Shown here: positions 1-8,195 of the stretch, piece after piece
Layout: every line of letters starts with the position of its first letter
Position numbering within the stretch: position 1 is the stretch's first letter
Origin: Stenocarpella maydis
Lineage: Eukaryota; Ascomycota; Sordariomycetes; Diaporthales; Diaporthaceae
Direction of reading: 5' to 3'
DNA: 10,914 nt
Assembly: GCA_002270565.1 (NCBI GenBank)
Contig: NQMI01000135.1
Span: forward strand, 116,549 to 127,462
Translations under genes and position numbers: made by a program
The notes under the pieces: generated by a model
The model's input: only the letters and a program-made list of their open reading frames with translations
The model's database searches: none
Told to the model about the DNA's origin: nothing

Positions 1-253
1 GTAACTGGACAATTAGTTACAGCCCTAGGCGGCGGTATGGGGGGTGCTATATTAATCTAAAAAGGATTGATAATATATATTCAGATGTGTATAGATCTTT
101 TATGTTTAGAAAAGGGGAAAGGGAGAGATCAAAACTATATAGCGGTGTATAGATTGTGCTTATTTAAAGTGAGGGGTTTAGGGATATATGCAAGTCCTTA
201 AACATTGCATATTAGCTGAATAGATTAGATTGCAGGTGTTTGATTATAAATGT

Positions 254-281
254 GGGTGTATGGGTATAAGGGTTTTTGGGG
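254..281 (+). other. Putative G-quadruplex motif
   Basis: Four G-runs at 254-256, 262-264, 270-272 and 278-281 are separated by three loops of exactly 5 nt (TGTAT, TATAA, TTTTT), so the motif is G3-N5-G3-N5-G3-N5-G4 with an 8-nt period. It lies on the coding strand about 190 nt upstream of the P450 start codon. The pattern is visible directly; folding and any regulatory role are inference. Confidence 0.5.
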
Positions 282-314
282 TTTTTGGAAAGTTGCCCCT
301 GTCGCGCACCATAG

Positions 315-324
315 GTCGGCCGAC
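315..324. promoter_or_regulatory. 10-bp palindrome in the P450 upstream region
   Basis: GTCGGCCGAC is a perfect palindrome about 150 nt upstream of the P450 start. Fungal Zn2Cys6 regulators bind CGG half-sites, and here two abutting half-sites read CGGCCG, but the spacing matches no site I can name. A 10-bp palindrome can also arise by chance. Confidence 0.2.
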
Positions 325-474
325 TGCATGGCTGGCTGGAATAAAGTGGATCTGCACTAATCCTCATATACTACGGTAAACACCCCCGGGACATCAACGC
401 CATGTTATTTCGCCAGAGAGGGTGTTGTTTTGCCCCATTCTCAGTCAGACACACAAAATCCTGCCTTCATCTCG

Positions 475-2502
475 ATGGCGGTTTTATTCTTCACGATTTT
501 CGGCTTCGCTTGCTTCGTAGCCTTGATAATTGTTAAGGTGAGTCGGGATACCCAAGACCTGAAAACACCTTACTGACCAATGAAGGCTGTAACTCGGGCT
601 CATGCATCGCCATTGTCACAAGTTCCCAACGCTGGCTGGGGAGCCGGATACTCACGCCTACTATGGGCTTTTTACCGAGCATTCCGAGGCAGCATCACCA
701 TCGAGCTTCCAAAAATCCACGAGAAACTTGGTTAGTTCTTGCAAACACTGACAGCGAGTGGTTGTACGCTGCCAGGATCTGACGAGGGTGGTGACAGGCC
801 CCTTGGTGCGGATAGGTCCCAATGAAGTCTCCTTCTACTCCATAGATTTATACGACACGATACATAAAGTCAACAGTGGGTTTTCCAAGGACCCCCGGAC
901 ATACGGAGAGTTTGTGCAGGATGGCCATCCTGCTCTCTTCTCTATCACGTATGCCGTCTCCCGGAGGCTTGAAAGATAGTTACGCGCCCAGCAGGAATCA
1001 CTGACGTAAAATAGGGACCCTCAAGAGCATGCCAAACGGCGGAGGATCCTTGGTCAGCTGTTCAGTCGAAGCAATATCGCAAAGCTTGAAGGACTCATGC
1101 TCCACCACATCAATGCGTTCGTCGATACAATCGGACAGAACCACGGACCTATTGATGTTGGCCCAGCCTGCAGGGCGTTGGAGGCCGACATTATTTGTAA
1201 GATCGAACTGGCCTTGAGCTCCGGAGACGGCAAGTTACTTTCAGATAGGTACTAACAGCTACAGCTGGCTTCTCGTTTGGTGAAGCCGTAGGCGCCGTTG
1301 CTGCTTGGGCGAAGGGAGAAGACTTGGCGGTTGTGGCTAGCAATGATAGGAAAGCGACACTCATGCCCCTGGTCAGTAATTTCCAGTTTAAGGGTTATTC
1401 TTATGCTAATTGTCACAGCTCATGAACTTCCCTGGCTCGTACCAAGTCTGGACCCATGTCCAAGACCTCTGGTCGCGAGTGCGAGGGCCGAGAGTCTCTT
1501 ACAAGGAGGGTCTACGCCAATACGATGAGGTTGGTCAGGGCCACTCCCTCAAGCGCTCATGAAGCTCACAGTTGTATAGTGGACTCTCAGGGCATGGGCC
1601 GGGAATAAAGACCCCGACAAGAAGTCGCCGTTTCCGAACCTCATCAAGGTCATGATTTCTGCCGGAGTTCCCACGCAGACAGCATTGTCAGAGGCCAAAG
1701 AAAACCTCGGACCCGGAACAGATACGACCTCTGCCTCCTTGGCACACATTCTCTACGCCCTTTCAAGAAATCCAGTATACCAACAAAAGCTGCATGAGGC
1801 TATTGCTGAATTTAGGTTCCCGACGGACATGGGATCCTTGGAGAATATTCCAAGACTGCGAGCATGCGTGAAGGAGGGAATTCGCTGGGCCGGCGCAGCA
1901 GCAGCCATGTTGCCGCGTGTTGTTCCGCACGGTGGCGTTAAGCTGTGCGGCAAGTTCATCCCTGAAGGAGTGAGTGTCTAAGACGCCTCAATCCCCTCTT
2001 CCTTTTAGGATCCCCCAATCTGATACCCAACCTTCTTCTGCCAGACTGTTTTGGCATCATCGCCGATTTGGTACCTGAGAGATAAATATGCTTATCCGAA
2101 TCCGGAGCTGTTTGACCCATACCGATGGATCGACCGCGATGGGAATGTCAGCTCGGAAAATGCTATCCGGGACAAATTCTATGTGCCATTTTCCAAAGGA
2201 GCCAATTTTTGTATTGGAAACCAGTACGTTCGCCAACGCCTCGTCTTCATGAGAGATACCTAGGTAGTAACAACTCACCCTGGCTTAGCTTTTCTTACTA
2301 CGAGATATATCTCAGTCTAGCGAAGATCCTCGAAAAGTACGAGCTCGTACACGAGTCGGGTACCACTATATCAACACCTTTAGCAGGCCTCAACAGCCCG
2401 GATTGGCAGCCTGTACAGTTACCCGAGAGGAAAGAGTGGGTGGCTGCAGTCTTAAAAGAGCCGCTACTTGTCAAAGCAATTCCGAGAAGGGTGAAAGCAT
2501 GA
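475..2502 (+). CDS. Cytochrome P450 monooxygenase, nine exons, intact
   Basis: This is a microsomal heme-thiolate monooxygenase; the substrate cannot be read from sequence. Exons are 475-537, 586-730, 798-948, 1015-1196, 1265-1371, 1419-1529, 1580-1969, 2045-2223 and 2289-2502, giving 513 aa, the usual length. All eight introns (47-75 nt) are GT-AG and most have a CTRAC-like branch site; that at 1251-1256 is ACTAAC. The weakest donor is GTTGGT at 1530. Residues 1-21 form a hydrophobic membrane anchor. A conserved basic stretch in the B'-C helix region lies at 121-137. The I-helix oxygen-activation motif GPGTDTTS is at 297-304, the K-helix ExxR at 352-355 (EGIR), the PERF-type motif FDPYRW at 406-411, and the heme loop FxxGxxxCxG at 432-441 with Cys439 as thiolate ligand. 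The start was chosen because it supplies the anchor and joins in frame through intron 1. I see no disabling lesion. It resembles the large group of fungal secondary-metabolism and xenobiotic P450s (benzoate 4-monooxygenase-like annotations), but I cannot assign a CYP family, and no biosynthetic partner lies in the window. Confidence 0.93.
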
Positions 2503-3801
2503 TGAAATATGGTGGTAAGTGGACAGGTGAATGGATAACTAACTAGTTAGGAGATGAATCGTACGGTCACATATAATCTCAATTGGATTGATGCGTCAAA
2601 GACATGCCATGACCACGGAGGAAAGAACCTAATTGACAACCGCCAGAGCCATGTACCTTACCTTGAGGCAGGCTTCTCCAAGTTATTTGGTTACACCTCA
2701 AGTGCTCATGTGGTATTGAGGCCGTTCTTTTGCATTCGAGCACATTTAACGACGGGTGTGTCAGCAATAGAAATATATGGAGACGTAAACGCACTCTATA
2801 GTGTACTGTCTAGACTTCTCCGAAGCCCGCTCTCAATGAACGTGCCACATAATCCTTCCATGTACCCCGTAAAAGAACAGTGTATAGGATCTACATATAT
2901 TTGGCGAGATTCAACACGACCTTGGATAATCCCGGTTACAGATGGTTCCTAGCTCAAAAGGATGTTTATGGAGTCAAGACTTTTGGGGAGTGTGTAAACT
3001 TGCAAATTTTCTCCAATACTTATATAAGCTGGCTATAGTCCACGAGATTAGTTCCAGAAAATGACGGGCCAATGATTGAGGCTGGCCAAAATCATGTGTT
3101 CAATAACTCTCAAAATGCTATTCAGTACTCGGGGTTGGGTCTTTGAGCTATCACGATTGGATGGAAGGACCACCTGAACCTCGGGCTCTTTTTTGGTTTC
3201 TTTCTTTACATACTCTTTTTTAATCGCGTATTCTGATCGGACTAACCAGGTGCATTAGCTGCTGGTTTCGTTTTTAATCCGGTTATAATTGCCATTAAAA
3301 AAGGAGCTGCATTGGTCCTCCAATATAACTATAAATACTTAAAGACCAACGCTAAATGAAAAATATAATATTAACAATAATAAATTTCAAAATGTACTGG
3401 GCAAAAAGAAAATAATGGTAGCGTTGTGATGAGGCTTGTTGTGACCGACTCTAAGCCGCGTGTGGACTAGAATCTGTTAGTCCGTCAAGACGAGTAGCCA
3501 AAAGCCAACTTAGACCGGCCTGACGCACAGTCGCTGTACTAAAACCAAATTAAGTCAGTAATCAAGAAACGGATGCCATCAACAGCAGATTGTGCTTCAA
3601 ATTTGAAATATAAAATAGCTACAGCTCCCCTATATAACCCGTCTACAGAGTCTTTGAATCATCACGACACACTGGATAGGCGCAGTCCTGATCAAAAACA
3701 CTTCAGCCATTTACTTTCTTCACCAGTAGCCTTCCCCAGCTTGAACCCACAACACCACCGCCGTTGGTGATTAGCAATTCAGCATCAGTACCGCCAACGA
3801 C
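2503..3801. other. Spacer between the P450 and the acidic-repeat gene
   Basis: About 1.3 kb without a supported gene. An open frame at 2554-2952 (132 codons) resembles nothing I know and is probably chance, although a candidate splice could join it to the P450. Positions about 3290-3420 are very AT-rich (3361-3420 contains 11 G+C of 60). The right end carries the promoter and leader of the gene at 3802. I see no transposase, tRNA or terminal repeats. Confidence 0.6.
3631..3637 (+). promoter_or_regulatory. TATA box for the gene at 3802
   Basis: TATATAA, directly after a run of C, lies 165 nt upstream of the start codon of the 573-aa gene. It is followed by a pyrimidine-rich leader (about 3700-3745), as is common in fungal 5' UTRs. 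A start site about 30 nt downstream would give a leader of roughly 135 nt. Confidence 0.5.
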
Positions 3802-5523
3802 ATGTCTCCAACCAGGGAAAGTAACGTCGCGCAGCCCAACTGGCTTGACGACGAGATCGTCCCGGCCGAAATTAAGATGATCGTTCTTCAATATACCAAC
3901 AGTCATGTTGACCTAGTTTGTCTGGCCAAGGCCTACCCTAAGTGGGTAGAGGGATTGTGGGCGCAGTACCCGAACCGGCTGTTTCTACAGGCTCTGGAGA
4001 ATGTGCTTGTTGGCACCACGAGGCCCCTCATCTCTCATTTTATTCTCGCGTACAAGATACGCAAAACACGCAAGGACTACGCCGATTCCATGGGATTTTC
4101 TCTGGAGACCAAGGAGGATAGGAGGGGGCTTCGCAACAGCGTACGCGATATTTTGGACCACTTTATCAACATCGCGGTTACTACCCCAGGGTTTGCACCA
4201 GACATCATTCCAAACGGCCACTTTTCAGATAGCTTTGCTCAAGACATCTCAGATTCGGAAGCCTCGGACCCAGAGGACTCGGACTCAGAGGACTTCGACT
4301 CAGAGGACTCGGATTCAGAGGACTTCGACTCAGGGGACTCCGGTTTCGACGGCTACGATCAGGACTGCTACATTTCGGATTTGCTCCGCTGGTTTGAAGG
4401 CCCGCTGGCGATTCCGTTCAGCCTTGAAACAATTATGGGTCTCGGAGGTTTAATTCGGGACGTCAAATCCTTGACCTATCGATACTCAAACCAAGCCTTG
4501 CGCAAAATACGCTCCATCGCTGAAGAGACTCAAGTAAGCCCCACGGACCCGCACTGCACCTCAACAGTCAACAGCCCGCCCGATATCGTGCTATGCGAAG
4601 GTCAACGACAAATGTTCCATAGGGCGTTTCTCAGAGTTGAGATCTTCCTCCTCACCAAGTTTTGGACCAATGCTCAGGGTGAGCGCCACATCCTTCGCAT
4701 GGGAGGAAGGATCCTGCCCTTTATTCCTCCCGAAAGCCGCCGCTACCCGTGCGAGAGATTCCAGTACGACTCCTGCCTGCGCTATATCTTCCATGCGTAC
4801 AGGCGCTACTTGAAACAGGCAGCCCGCGAGCTGGACGTCCCGGAGATGCCGACCAGGGACGACCTTGCGTGGGTCCGGAACCACGACCAGCTGCTCCTCG
4901 GGTACGAGTTCCCAGACTATCCGACATTTGACACGGATGACCCGGTCCTGAACCTCGCGCAGAGGTCAATATCCGAGGAGCAAGGCTTCCTCCTCTGGCT
5001 CTGCGAATCTGGCATCGGCCTCCTCGCGCAAACCCACCAGGCCGCCGAGGGCGAGCGCCGGGACGAGCTGCTACGACGGTTCAGCCAGCGGCGCAGCTGG
5101 GAGACGGTCAACCTCCGCCACAGGTTCTCCCGGTACGACCTCTGCGCCGACGCACGGATTTGTACGGCCGTCCCCTACCCCGACGGCGAGCGCAACAGGC
5201 ACCCCGTCATGTGCCTGTACGGCCGGGGCGCACGCCAGAGATATCCCGACAGAGGATCGGCCTGGGCATGCGCCTCGGCATTCCTGCTCAACCGGCTGAA
5301 CGTGCGGGATCCCCTGGCGGGAGGAACCTTGACGCTCAATTTCCAGGGCCGGTGGCTTACCATGATGGACACAGACAGGGGGCAGGGGGACCTCAACCCC
5401 TTCAAGCGGCGAGTGGCCACGCCATATTATGATATTTCCCACGGCCATCCATACATGTTGACCCGTGAGCAGTACTGCTTGCGCCGGGTGGTGGTGATTA
5501 GGGGTAGGGTATATCCAGAATGA
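3802..5523 (+). CDS. Uncharacterised 573-aa protein with acidic repeat, possibly F-box-like
   Basis: I do not recognise this protein as a named family. The frame is a single uninterrupted exon with an ATG in good context (CGACATGTC). Residues about 15-53 (LDDEIVPAEIKMIVLQ, then a leucine-containing helix ending in WVEGLW) faintly resemble an F-box, which would imply an adaptor for SCF ubiquitin ligase; this is a weak inference. Residues about 146-190 are highly acidic and contain five tandem pentapeptides of the form D-[SP]-[EG]-D-[SF] at 156-180, likely disordered. The remainder is rich in Arg, Tyr and Leu with predicted globular character, including FHAYRRYLKQAARELDVPEM (about residues 330-350). 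There is no signal peptide or obvious membrane segment. Base composition changes within the gene: 4201-4260 is 43% GC, 5041-5100 about 77%. It stands alone between two long spacers, has its own TATA box, and may be lineage-restricted. Confidence 0.75.
   Translation: MSPTRESNVAQPNWLDDEIVPAEIKMIVLQYTNSHVDLVCLAKAYPKWVEGLWAQYPNRLFLQALENVLVGTTRPLISHFILAYKIRKTRKDYADSMGFSLETKEDRRGLRNSVRDILDHFINIAVTTPGFAPDIIPNGHFSDSFAQDISDSEASDPEDSDSEDFDSEDSDSEDFDSGDSGFDGYDQDCYISDLLRWFEGPLAIPFSLETIMGLGGLIRDVKSLTYRYSNQALRKIRSIAEETQVSPTDPHCTSTVNSPPDIVLCEGQRQMFHRAFLRVEIFLLTKFWTNAQGERHILRMGGRILPFIPPESRRYPCERFQYDSCLRYIFHAYRRYLKQAARELDVPEMPTRDDLAWVRNHDQLLLGYEFPDYPTFDTDDPVLNLAQRSISEEQGFLLWLCESGIGLLAQTHQAAEGERRDELLRRFSQRRSWETVNLRHRFSRYDLCADARICTAVPYPDGERNRHPVMCLYGRGARQRYPDRGSAWACASAFLLNRLNVRDPLAGGTLTLNFQGRWLTMMDTDRGQGDLNPFKRRVATPYYDISHGHPYMLTREQYCLRRVVVIRGRVYPE
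4267..4341 (+). repeat. Five tandem 15-bp units encoding an acidic repeat
   Basis: Units start at 4267, 4282, 4297, 4312 and 4327. The core is GAC TCA GAG GAC TCG or TTC, with few differences between copies; unit 1 has CCA and unit 5 has GGG. They encode DPEDS, DSEDF, DSEDS, DSEDF and DSGDS. Units 2 and 4 and units 1 and 3 pair best, suggesting expansion by a 30-bp double unit. As a coding minisatellite in a multiple of 3 bp, it can change length without shifting the frame. Confidence 0.85.
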
Positions 5524-6253
5524 ATTATCTGGTATTCTAGGTTAGAGGTAATAGCGTGGGTGGCGGTTAGCCTGCATAATTAGACATCAGAAATTGTCAC
5601 GATTCCAAGCGTGGCGCACCGAATAGAGCGACTTGACTGATTTCTAACACCATAGCTATTGTGCGAGAGGTGCTCGTTTATATACATACTGTAACGGTGC
5701 TTCTGACCAACTGTAAAAAAGGCCTGCCAGCTCCATAGCAGTAATGAGCGGTAGAATAGAGGGCCCAGCGAGCCCCTGATTCGTGACAGAAATTTCGCAA
5801 CACAATGGCTCTAGTTACTTCCATCTGAACAGTACCTGTCTGTCGTTAACTATTTCAGCATTGACGGCAAACAGGCCACACCTAGAGCATTCGGAATGAC
5901 AAAATGTCTTAGCCAAGGGAAGGAGGGGGAAAAATCACCATGGAGGAGACAGACAAAAGAAATATCTTAAACAAGGGAATAGAGGGGAACGGCAGAAAAG
6001 GAAACAAGACAAGCGATTGGAAACAGTTGTCACGAATCCGTCAACGTGCAGTGTAATGCCCATAAGTGGTCGAGGCACCCCCTGGTAGTCGTGAAGTAAA
6101 CCAAGGTAGGGGAGTTGGCTCGATAATATAATCACCTAGGTATGTAATGCACTTCAATGCCTGTCGGCACGGCCAGATGATATCGTTTTATCTTAGCAAA
6201 ATTATTGCTTCACGGCGTTTCGACAACGCCTGCTGCAGTTGGTCTGGTTGGGT

Positions 6254-6267
6254 CGGACCCGAGTCCG
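6254..6267. promoter_or_regulatory. Candidate Zn2Cys6 site, CGG-N8-CCG
   Basis: CGGACCCGAGTCCG has perfect 5-bp inverted arms (CGGAC/GTCCG) around 4 bp, about 205 bp upstream of the isomerase TATA box. Zn2Cys6 activators typically read everted or inverted CGG triplets with fixed spacing. No specific regulator can be named, and a chance match in GC-rich DNA is possible. Confidence 0.25.
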
Positions 6268-6472
6268 GCGCCTCCCGCACCCGAGGCCCCACTTATCCGG
6301 ACCCTCAGCCGGCCAGCATTACAGTAATATGATGCGAGTTTATGAAGTCATCGGCTGCGGCCCCAGATGCCGGCGATTGTGACGACACCGTGACATGGGA
6401 GTTTGACGGCTGGCGACCGCGGGCACAAACAGTAAAACATGTGTGTCACCGCGTCGAATTGGCTTTGCAATT

Positions 6473-6480
6473 TATATAAA
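6473..6480 (+). promoter_or_regulatory. TATA box of the isomerase gene
   Basis: TATATAAA lies 151 nt upstream of the isomerase ATG, with ATTGG (reverse CCAAT) 11 nt before it at 6458-6462. This is a normal fungal core-promoter arrangement and predicts a leader of about 120 nt. Confidence 0.55.
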
Positions 6481-6630
6481 TATCCCCCGTGATTCAACAA
6501 CGCACGAGGCGTCCCAAGCTTCCTACAACTCTGAGATCTTACACCCATTTTCACCATACGCTGGTCCCTCATAATCAGGCATCTTTCCATACCAGCAAGA
6601 CATTCCAAACACGCAGCAGCCCCACTCGCA

Positions 6631-7932
6631 ATGCGGACCCAAAGAGTCTTCCAGCTCAGCGGCACGTGCAACAGTTACCCATGGGGCAAGAAGGGAAAGC
6701 AGTCGCTGGCAGCTCGGCTGTGCGCAGAGACGCCCGGCACGGGCTTCGAGATAGAGGATGACAAGAACTACTCGGAGATGTGGTTTGGCGACTACCCTAA
6801 CTTCCCGGCGCGGGTGCTCGAGACGGGCGAGCCGCTCGCGGATGTCCTGAAGAAGGACCAGCAGACGCTCCTGGGCAGGAGGGTCGTGGAGGAGATGGAC
6901 GCCCAGCTGCCGTTCCTCCCAAAGGTGAGCAACGAGGCCTCTCGTCCCCAAACACGCCGCAGGCACAAGCGACGGCTGAAACCCCACCCGTCACTACGCA
7001 GATCCTCTCGATAGCCAAGGCCCTCCCGCTCCAGCTGCACCCCAACAAGGACCTGGCCGCCAAGCTCCACAGGCAGGACCCGGACCGGTTCACGGACCCG
7101 AACCACAAGCCCGAGATAGCAGTCGCCCTCTCGCCCTTCGAGGTCTTCGCGGGGTTCAAGCCCCTCTCCCAGATCCAGCCCCTCTTCGCCCTCCCCGCCC
7201 TGCGCCCGTACGCCCCGGCCGCGCCGCCCGCGGGCACGTGGGACGACGAGACGCTCCCGAGGCGACGCGCCGCCTCCTCGGGGGACGAGGGCCGGGCTGG
7301 GGGAGGGCGGGAGCTGCTCGGCACGCCGCGCGAGGAGCTCAGGGCCGCGGGGGCCGAGTACGTGGCCGACGTGCTCCCGCGGCTGGCGGGCCAGCACGGC
7401 GCCGGGGACGCGGGGTCCCTGGTCGCGCTGGCGTGCATGAACCTGCTCGCGCTGCGGCCCCTCGACGCCATCTACATCCCCGCCGACGGCGTCCACGCGT
7501 ACCTGTCGGGCGACATTGTCGAGTGCATGGCGCGGTCGGACAATGTCCTCAGCGCGGGGTTCTGCCCGCGCGCCGACAGGGACAGCGTGGACTTGTTCGC
7601 TAGTACGCTCACGTTCCGGCCGCACAGCAGGGAGGATGTGGTCCTCCCCCGGCGGCGGAGCGAGAGGAGCAGGGCCGGCAGGGCGGAGGTCTACAGCCCC
7701 CCCGCGAGCGAGTTCGACGTGATCGTCTGCGGGCTGGAGGCGGGGGAGGGGCGATGAGCTCGCGGCGAGCGACGGGCCGGGCGTGTTGATTGTCACGCGG
7801 GGCAGCGGGAGGATGAGCGCGGATGGCGCCGAGTTTGAGCTCAAGGAGGGCTTCATCTACTATGTTGCCCCGGGTGTTGAGGTCAGGTGGGAGACGGAGG
7901 GCGGGGTGCAGATATTCATGGCTACTGTGTGA
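6631..7932 (+). CDS. Type I mannose-6-phosphate isomerase, one intron, frameshifted near the 3' end
   Basis: This Zn-dependent cytosolic enzyme interconverts mannose 6-phosphate and fructose 6-phosphate, feeding GDP-mannose for glycans and cell wall. Exon 1 is 6631-6924, the intron 6925-7001 (GTGAGC...GCAG), and exon 2 starts at 7002. The N-terminus has the family's C-N-S-Y-P-W-G-K start and a YSEMWFGDYP block. The expected zinc ligands are present: Q109 and H111 in LPLQLHPNKD, E136 in NHKPEIAVAL, and H263 in ADGVHAYLSGD, followed by the SGDIVECMARSDNV signature. The frame meets TGA at 7755-7757, but the C-terminal jelly-roll strand homology (DGPGVLIVTRGSG, then EGFIYYVAPG) continues from 7753 in the next frame to a stop at 7930-7932. 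One surplus base in the G-rich stretch 7741-7752 explains this. Read through, the protein would be about 407 aa, a normal length. Either a sequence error or a real mutation could be responsible. The second half of the gene is extremely GC-rich. Confidence 0.85.
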
Positions 7933-8195
7933 GGCCCTGAGCTTTTAGGAGATGCAAGCGTATATGGCGAGATGTTTAGGGCTAGAGAGACTTACGTTTT
8001 GACTGCCTTTATAGCACCCTGGTTCAGATGAGCGACAGATAAGCGGCCTCAAGATGCTGAACGAAGGATTCAACGAACAGGGTTTGACAGCAGCTGGTGG
8101 GAAGGAATATACGAAGAGCTCTCTATCATCACACTTGTCTATAGGCTTTCCCAGACAAACACCCCTCGACGACCCATCAGTAATGCCAGCTGCCA
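7933..8195. other. Convergent 3' intergenic region
   Basis: This 263-bp spacer lies between the stop codons of the isomerase gene (+) and the sulfide:quinone oxidoreductase gene (-), and must hold both 3' UTRs and polyadenylation sites. No canonical AATAAA was seen and no gene is supported. GC content drops sharply relative to both flanking genes. Confidence 0.6.

Larger units (their letters stand above)
1..474. other. AT-rich, C-poor region upstream of the P450
   Basis: No coding region is supported here. Positions 61-294 are about 33% GC with about 64 G and only 13 C on the + strand. TATA/ATAT runs and short direct repeats (for example TGTATAGAT at 88-96 and 146-154) occur, but no open frame of note. 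From about 295 the composition becomes more balanced, and 295-474 probably holds the P450 promoter and leader. The left part may be a decayed repeat or the edge of one, but I cannot identify an element. Confidence 0.6.
5524..6630. other. Spacer and promoter region upstream of the mannose-6-phosphate isomerase gene
   Basis: About 1.1 kb with no supported gene; the open frames are short and lack recognisable protein character. The first part would hold the 3' UTR of the preceding gene. The last 400 nt are more GC-rich and contain a CGG inverted repeat, a reverse CCAAT (ATTGG at 6458-6462) and a TATA box. No RNA gene or repeat family is recognisable. Confidence 0.6.

Noticed and set aside
1..20. 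GTAACT...AGTTAC inverted repeat at the left edge as a transposon end
   Set aside because: Arms are only 6 bp with an 8-nt loop and no partner terminus or coding sequence was found.
165..290. GGTTTAGGG and G/T-rich sequence as a possible telomere
   Set aside because: Only one TTTAGGG-like copy is present, with no tandem TTAGGG array.
758..2278. The P450 region appearing as many short broken frames, suggesting a pseudogene
   Set aside because: All breaks fall in eight consistent GT-AG introns, and the spliced frame is 513 aa with every P450 motif in place.
2554..2952. 132-codon frame as a separate gene
   Set aside because: No recognisable protein character or promoter; kept only as part of a possible alternative P450 tail.
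4001..4453. 150-codon + strand frame with Thr-Gln-Arg repeats
   Set aside because: It is the shifted reading of the acidic tandem repeat in the 573-aa gene.
6792..7856. Long antisense open frame of 354 codons opposite the isomerase gene
   Set aside because: It is a product of high GC and codon bias in the real gene: low-complexity Arg/Gly/Pro/Ala sequence with no family resemblance.
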